From NCBI GenBank assembly GCA_039978075.1, contig JBDWCA010000014.1, forward strand, positions 1-64,000: a stretch of DNA of 64,000 bases, given 5' to 3'. This document shows positions 59,937 to 64,000 of the stretch, in pieces. Numbering within the stretch: the stretch's first letter is position 1; every line of letters begins with the position of its first letter. Origin of the DNA: Anderseniella sp039978075. GTDB lineage: Bacteria; Pseudomonadota; Alphaproteobacteria; Rhizobiales; Aestuariivirgaceae. A program made the translations under genes and the position numbers. Below the pieces are notes generated by a model. The model saw only the letters and a list, made by a program, of their open reading frames with translations. It searched no databases and was not told where the DNA came from.

Positions 59937-60576
59937 AACGTGTGTATTTGGGCAACCTGAATGCGCCGGCGTATCTCAGTTCGCTCAAGGCGGCCTGCTG
60001 AGCCAGTTCGTCGACGCTCTCCACACAGTTCACGTGGCTCGGTTCGGATGTATAGTTGTTTGACTGCAGCATGACCCGGCATCCGCCCGGCAGCAGCGAC
60101 AGCCATTTCGGCAGGTCTTCAATGTGTTCGCAGCTTGTATTGATCACCAGGTCAGGTGCGCCGTCACCGCTATAGTCGAGCGCATACATGTCTGCGGTCT
60201 GGGCTTTGAAAGTTGCTTCGCCTGCCAGTTTCCTGTTCAGCTTCTCGGCAATCGGGGCGACGGCGGGATCAATGTCAAAGCTGGTGATAGCCTTGATGTC
60301 GAACCGCGCATCATCAAACAGCATGGCCGGCAGAATGCCGATCCATCCGCCCATGACCCAGACGTGATCAAAGGTGCCATGTGTGTGGGTGGCCAGCATG
60401 TCACGGGCCCATTGTTTGGAGGCGACCTGCTTGTGATTGAACGCGTTGTCGATGGGCGCATCGGGAAACTCGGCAACGGTTTCCGCAAGCGCTGACAGCA
60501 GATCGGACCCTGTAAACCGGGCAGCGCCGCGGAGCAGGTCGAAAACATAATCCTTGTTGAAACTGCGCTCAGCCAC
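59914..60576 (-). CDS. Class I SAM-dependent methyltransferase-like protein
   Basis: The 220-residue protein (GTG at 60576 with AAGGTG upstream; an open TTG at 60624 would add 16 residues) shows a methyltransferase-like core: HVWVMGGWIGILPAMLF in place of motif I glycine-rich loop, then ITSFDIDPAVAPIAEKLN with the acidic residue after strand 2, and LVINTSCEHIEDLPKWLSLL as motif IV/V. Substrate unknown; in this context O-methylation of a glycan is plausible. It is the only minus-strand gene within the cluster. Confidence 0.65.
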   Translation of the reverse strand: MAERSFNKDYVFDLLRGAARFTGSDLLSALAETVAEFPDAPIDNAFNHKQVASKQWARDMLATHTHGTFDHVWVMGGWIGILPAMLFDDARFDIKAITSFDIDPAVAPIAEKLNRKLAGEATFKAQTADMYALDYSGDGAPDLVINTSCEHIEDLPKWLSLLPGGCRVMLQSNNYTSEPSHVNCVESVDELAQQAALSELRYAGAFRLPKYTRFMLIGRV

Positions 60577-60681
60577 TCTGTTCACCTTTACGGTACTGGT
60601 TGCGATTTGCAGTGGTATGAGCAATGAACCGCCGCTATGCTAGCAAAAACATGACGGTAACCCAATTCTTACGAAGATTTG

Positions 60682-61302
60682 ATGCAGCAATCAGCCACCA
60701 AATTCTCAGGTGATCTGCCTGCCGGCCCGGCTGGAATGCCGCATCTTGCCGGCCCGGCAGCCGGTTTGCGGCAGGCGATGGCGGCCCATTTCGTGGATGG
60801 GTTTTCGAATATTGTCGAGATCGGCGGACACCTGCGACCAGTGTCAGGCTTCCTGCGTCACGTGCCTGAACGTTTCGTTTGTGTTGATCCCAAATCCGAG
60901 CCGTTCGAATCAGATAAGCTGAACGGGGAACCGTGCCGGGTGCGCCATATTGCGCGCAAGTTTCAGGATGTCGATCTTGACCTTCAACCCGGCAGCTACG
61001 GTCTGGTGTTTGTGGGTTATTCGTTAAAGGCCTTTGGAAGTCAGGATGCGGTAGGGAAGAAACTGTTCTCCCTGATCGACAATTCGGCCCTGACGGTATT
61101 TGAGTTTTCGCCCAAGCTTCAGCGGGCCAGCGAACAGATGCAGAGTTTGCTGGAACGCCCTGAGATGGAGACCGTGTGCTCATTGGATTTTTCGATCGAA
61201 GACGGTGCATTTGAAACGACTGAGTACGGGGTTCGCCGATTGGTGGTGCTGCGTCCGGCAAGCAGCAGATCTGCCGCACAGAACACGGTTGCCCATGCTT
61301 GA
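60682..61302 (+). CDS. Uncharacterised protein, remote methyltransferase-like
   Basis: The 206-residue protein has GFSNIVEIGGHLRPVSGFLR, which recalls the first strand and loop of a Rossmann fold with VEIGG, then FVCVDPKSEPFES where an acidic residue follows strand 2, and YGLVFVGYSLKAFGSQDAVG. The Gly-rich loop is unusual, so it may bind SAM poorly or not at all. Its end overlaps the start of the ABC-like gene by eight bases, suggesting a single transcript. I do not recognise a specific family. Confidence 0.55.
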   Translation: MQQSATKFSGDLPAGPAGMPHLAGPAAGLRQAMAAHFVDGFSNIVEIGGHLRPVSGFLRHVPERFVCVDPKSEPFESDKLNGEPCRVRHIARKFQDVDLDLQPGSYGLVFVGYSLKAFGSQDAVGKKLFSLIDNSALTVFEFSPKLQRASEQMQSLLERPEMETVCSLDFSIEDGAFETTEYGVRRLVVLRPASSRSAAQNTVAHA

Positions 61303-64000
61303 ACGGAATATTCTGAAATTCACCTGGACCCATTCGCGACCAGCCCAGTTGTACATTCTGTTCATCGTTCTACTGTCCATGCCGACCTATTTCCTGTCGC
61401 TGGATTTGCCCAAGCAGATTGTCAATGGCCCGATTCTGGGACAGGGTTTTGAAACCGCCGGTGCAGAACAGACATTCATGAAACTCAGCTGGACCTTCTC
61501 CGGCGAGGAATGGATTCTGTTTTCAGGTTTTCAACTCGAGCGACTGAATACGCTGTTCGCGCTGTCCGGCACATTCCTGATATTGATTATCGTCAACGGC
61601 CTGTTCAAATTCTATATCAATACCTACAAGGGCAGGCTTGGCGAACGCATGTTGCGGCGCATCCGCTATTCGCTGGTGGACCGGCTTTTGCGCTTTCCGG
61701 TACGGGCGTTCCGGCGCATCAAATCCTCCGAGATGGCCAGCATGGTCAAGGACGAGGTCGAGCCCATTGGCGGCTTCATGGGGGATGCGTTCGTACAACC
61801 TTTACTGCTTGGCGGCCAGGCCATCACCGCCATGACCTTTATCATGGTGCAGAATGTCTATCTGGGCCTGATTGCCATGTTCATGATCGGCATACAGTTC
61901 ATCATCATTCCCAGAATGCGCCGTCACCTGATCCGCCTGGGCAAGGAACGCCAGATCACCGCACGCAAGCTGGCCGGCCGGGTCGGGGAGATTGTTGATG
62001 GCATTACGCATGTGCATGTCAATGACACCTCGCATTATGAGCGCGCCGATATATCCAGTCGGCTGGCCAAGATTTTCTACATTCGCTACGAACTGTTCCA
62101 GCGCAAGTTCTTCACCAAGTTCCTGAATAACCTTTTAGCGCAGATTACGCCGTTCCTGTTTTACGTTGTCGGCGGTTACTTCGCGCTGCAGGGCAAGATT
62201 GATGTCGGTCAGCTGGTTGCAGTGATCGCCGCGTACAAGGACCTGCCGTCGCCGATCAAGGAACTGATTGACTGGGATCAGCAACGGCTTGATGTGGAAG
62301 TCAAGTACACGCAGGTTGTAGAACAGTTCGATATCGAGGACATGCTGGATGAAAACCTGCAGGCATTGCCGGACGAAGCAGTTCCTCCCCTGGCGTTCCC
62401 GATTGAAATCAACAATCTGACGGTTACCGACGATACCGGGACTACCTTGTTGAACCGGGCGCGACTGAAAATTGCCGCAGGAACCAGCCTTGCCGTTGTC
62501 GGTGCATCAAATTCCGGCGCCGACGTGCTCGCTGATGCGATCGTCCGGCTTTATGTGCCTGACACAGGTTCGGTCAGTTTCGGTGGCACTGATCTTTTCG
62601 ATATTGGCGAGAGCAGTATCGGGCGCCGTGTCGGTTACGCTGCCAGCGATATATTCCTGCCCCAGGGCAGTTTACGTGACGGGCTGCTTTACGCACTGAA
62701 ACATCAACCTGTCGAAGAGCGGGCTTACGAAGGTCCTGATGCCATGACCCGCCAGCGCTTTGTGAACGAGGCCGACATCACGGCCAACAGCAAGCTGGAT
62801 ATCGATGCGGACTGGCTGAGCATCGACAATGATCTTGCCGCCAGTGGCGAAGGTATGGTTATCCATCAGCGTCTCGTGGAGGTGTTGTGCGCCGCGGGCC
62901 TGGAAGACGATGTGTTCAACCTTGGACTGCGCGGTGAAGTTGATCCGGAAGGCAATCCACAGTTTGCCGACAACATTCTGGCGGCGCGAAAGGCGTTGAA
63001 GTCGCGTATAGAGGAACAGAAGTTGTCTGAGCTGGTTGAACTGTTTGATCCGCAGCAATATGCGGTGCAGGCGACAATCGGCGAAAACCTGCTGTTCGGT
63101 ACTCCGGTCGGCGACGAATTCTCTCCGCAGAAACTGGCACAGAACGAGTATGTTCGTTCCGTTTTGCAGGATGCCGGCCTTGAGGACGTATTGGTTGCAA
63201 AGGGTATAGAACTTGCCGAGACGACCATCGGTTTGTTCCAGGATCTGCCGCCAGATCATGAATTTTTCAACCAGATTACGTTCATGGATGCTGAACGCCT
63301 GCCTGAGTATGCAGCCCTTTTGAAACGGGCCAAGCAGACAGCCGAAGGCGCCCTGACGGTTGATGAGCGCTACATGCTGATTGACCTCACATTCTCTTAT
63401 GTGGAGCCGCGCCATCGTATGGGCCTTGTGGATGATGATCTGCAAAATCGGATCCTGGATGGCCGTAACCGGTTCAAGAACGGGTTGCCGGATAGTCTTG
63501 CCGACAGCATCAGCTTCTATGATCCAGATACCTACAACGCGGCTGCTTCGGTTCAGGATAACCTGTTGATGGGGCGTGTCGCGCATGGCATCGCGCGGGG
63601 TCCGCAGAGGGTGTTTGAGGTTATGTCGGCAACGCTCAAGGAGATGCAGTTGCGCGACGAGATACTTGACTTGGGCCTGGAATTCGACATCGGGTCCGCC
63701 GGCAAGAGGCTGAGTTCTGTTCAACGACAGAAACTGGGTTTGGCGCGGGCTCTGATCAAGCAGCCGGACCTTCTGGTTCTGAATCGTCCACTCAGCGCGC
63801 TTGATGGTCGTCAGCAGGCCGCAATCTTGCGCGACGTAATGAAATATGTGGCGCGGCAGCCGAACAAACCTGCCATTGTGTGGGTTGTGTCGGATGCTGA
63901 ACTTGCGTCAGATTTTGATGAGATATGTGTAATGGCAGGTGGTAAAGTACTGGAAACGGGCAAGCGAGAAACGCTTTTGAAAAGCGGTGGTGCCTATTCG
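61295..64000 (+). CDS. ABC-exporter-like protein with degenerate ATPase motifs (runs off the window end)
   Basis: An open frame of 902 codons begins at ATG 61295 and has no stop in the window. The N-terminal part has ABC-type exporter membrane helices (for example LYILFIVLLSMPTYFLSL, LSGTFLILIIVNGLFKFYI, LGLIAMFMIGIQFIIIP, PFLFYVVGGYFALQG). The nucleotide domain (about 380 onward) has VVGASNSGADVLADAIV at Walker A (403-410), lacking the lysine and following Ser/Thr. It has LSSVQRQKLGLARAL at 806 for the signature, and LLVLNRPLSALD at Walker B with N830-R831 in place of Asp-Glu. A large insertion (about 470-770) separates Walker A from the signature. This looks like a conserved non-hydrolysing relative rather than recent decay, as the frame is intact. 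Confidence 0.8.
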   Translation, partial: MLERNILKFTWTHSRPAQLYILFIVLLSMPTYFLSLDLPKQIVNGPILGQGFETAGAEQTFMKLSWTFSGEEWILFSGFQLERLNTLFALSGTFLILIIVNGLFKFYINTYKGRLGERMLRRIRYSLVDRLLRFPVRAFRRIKSSEMASMVKDEVEPIGGFMGDAFVQPLLLGGQAITAMTFIMVQNVYLGLIAMFMIGIQFIIIPRMRRHLIRLGKERQITARKLAGRVGEIVDGITHVHVNDTSHYERADISSRLAKIFYIRYELFQRKFFTKFLNNLLAQITPFLFYVVGGYFALQGKIDVGQLVAVIAAYKDLPSPIKELIDWDQQRLDVEVKYTQVVEQFDIEDMLDENLQALPDEAVPPLAFPIEINNLTVTDDTGTTLLNRARLKIAAGTSLAVVGASNSGADVLADAIVRLYVPDTGSVSFGGTDLFDIGESSIGRRVGYAASDIFLPQGSLRDGLLYALKHQPVEERAYEGPDAMTRQRFVNEADITANSKLDIDADWLSIDNDLAASGEGMVIHQRLVEVLCAAGLEDDVFNLGLRGEVDPEGNPQFADNILAARKALKSRIEEQKLSELVELFDPQQYAVQATIGENLLFGTPVGDEFSPQKLAQNEYVRSVLQDAGLEDVLVAKGIELAETTIGLFQDLPPDHEFFNQITFMDAERLPEYAALLKRAKQTAEGALTVDERYMLIDLTFSYVEPRHRMGLVDDDLQNRILDGRNRFKNGLPDSLADSISFYDPDTYNAAASVQDNLLMGRVAHGIARGPQRVFEVMSATLKEMQLRDEILDLGLEFDIGSAGKRLSSVQRQKLGLARALIKQPDLLVLNRPLSALDGRQQAAILRDVMKYVARQPNKPAIVWVVSDAELASDFDEICVMAGGKVLETGKRETLLKSGGAYS

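Noticed and set aside
1..64000. CRISPR arrays, insertion sequences, prophage or integrase genes
   Set aside because: No regularly spaced repeats, transposase motifs, phage structural genes or tRNA-linked integration scars were found on either strand.

Overview
The window comes from an alphaproteobacterium. The GC content is moderately high, genes are densely packed, and the inventory suggests a marine or soil Hyphomicrobiales-type heterotroph: tripartite tricarboxylate (TctABC), TRAP and TAXI solute-binding systems, BCCT carriers, betaine demethylation enzymes, a GbdR-like AraC regulator, an Entner-Doudoroff uronate module and class III cyclases. The taxonomic placement is inferred from gene content only. 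I saw no rRNA, tRNA, CRISPR array, insertion sequence or phage gene. Most of the window is osmolyte, amino-acid and uronate uptake and catabolism, followed by a surface-glycan region.

Layout. 1-8049: the 5' end of a BCCT carrier gene, two LysR regulators, a CuyA-type PLP sulfo-lyase/desulfhydrase, an alpha/beta hydrolase and a betaine-type (ProXVW-like) ABC importer; between the hydrolase and the importer lies a possible leader-peptide attenuator. 8074-11141: a TctABC importer on the minus strand. 11449-14229: phosphoenolpyruvate carboxylase, apparently with an ATT start codon. 14277-22533: a methylated-amine (betaine) module with a GbdR-like regulator, a solute-binding protein paired with a BCCT carrier behind a structured 5' leader, a Rieske monooxygenase, a TMADH/DgcA-like flavoprotein and a TetR regulator. 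22588-24330: a three-gene membrane/DCC-thioredoxin operon. 24637-27231: a SEL1-repeat membrane protein and an orphan TAXI binding protein. 27804-33054: a GlsB-like membrane protein, then a large secreted subtilase that also carries an HEXXH motif, and a secreted partner protein.

33096-36635: nucleoside transporter, sulfite-oxidase-like molybdoenzyme, GNAT and an NTF2-like protein. 36745-44014: D-cysteine desulfhydrase, then a uronate/2-keto-3-deoxygluconate module (KDPG aldolase, TRAP transporter, SDR reductase, KDG kinase and a GntR regulator). An identical 13-base palindromic site upstream of both the TRAP operon and the GntR gene marks the likely operator. 44298-49848: hydrolase, a DUF3095 cyclase-like protein, a glycosyltransferase-deacetylase pair and a membrane adenylate/guanylate cyclase. 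50120-56174: an oligopeptide-type ABC importer. 56307-64000: three glycosyltransferases, two methyltransferase-like proteins, and an ABC-exporter-like protein whose visible Walker A and Walker B motifs are both degenerate; it runs off the end.

How the genes may work together. The betaine-type ABC importer and BCCT carriers feed quaternary amines to the Rieske and flavoprotein demethylases. CuyA would release sulfite or sulfide, and the sulfite-oxidase homologue could in principle deal with sulfite. The TRAP-SDR-kinase-aldolase set would turn an imported uronate derivative into pyruvate and glyceraldehyde-3-phosphate. The glycan genes at both ends of the last 18 kb look like parts of one cell-surface polymer pathway, with cyclases beside it. 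The features most worth following up are the degenerate ABC protein, the double-protease secreted pair, the SBP-BCCT pairing with its structured leader, and the attenuator-like leader at 4259-4360.
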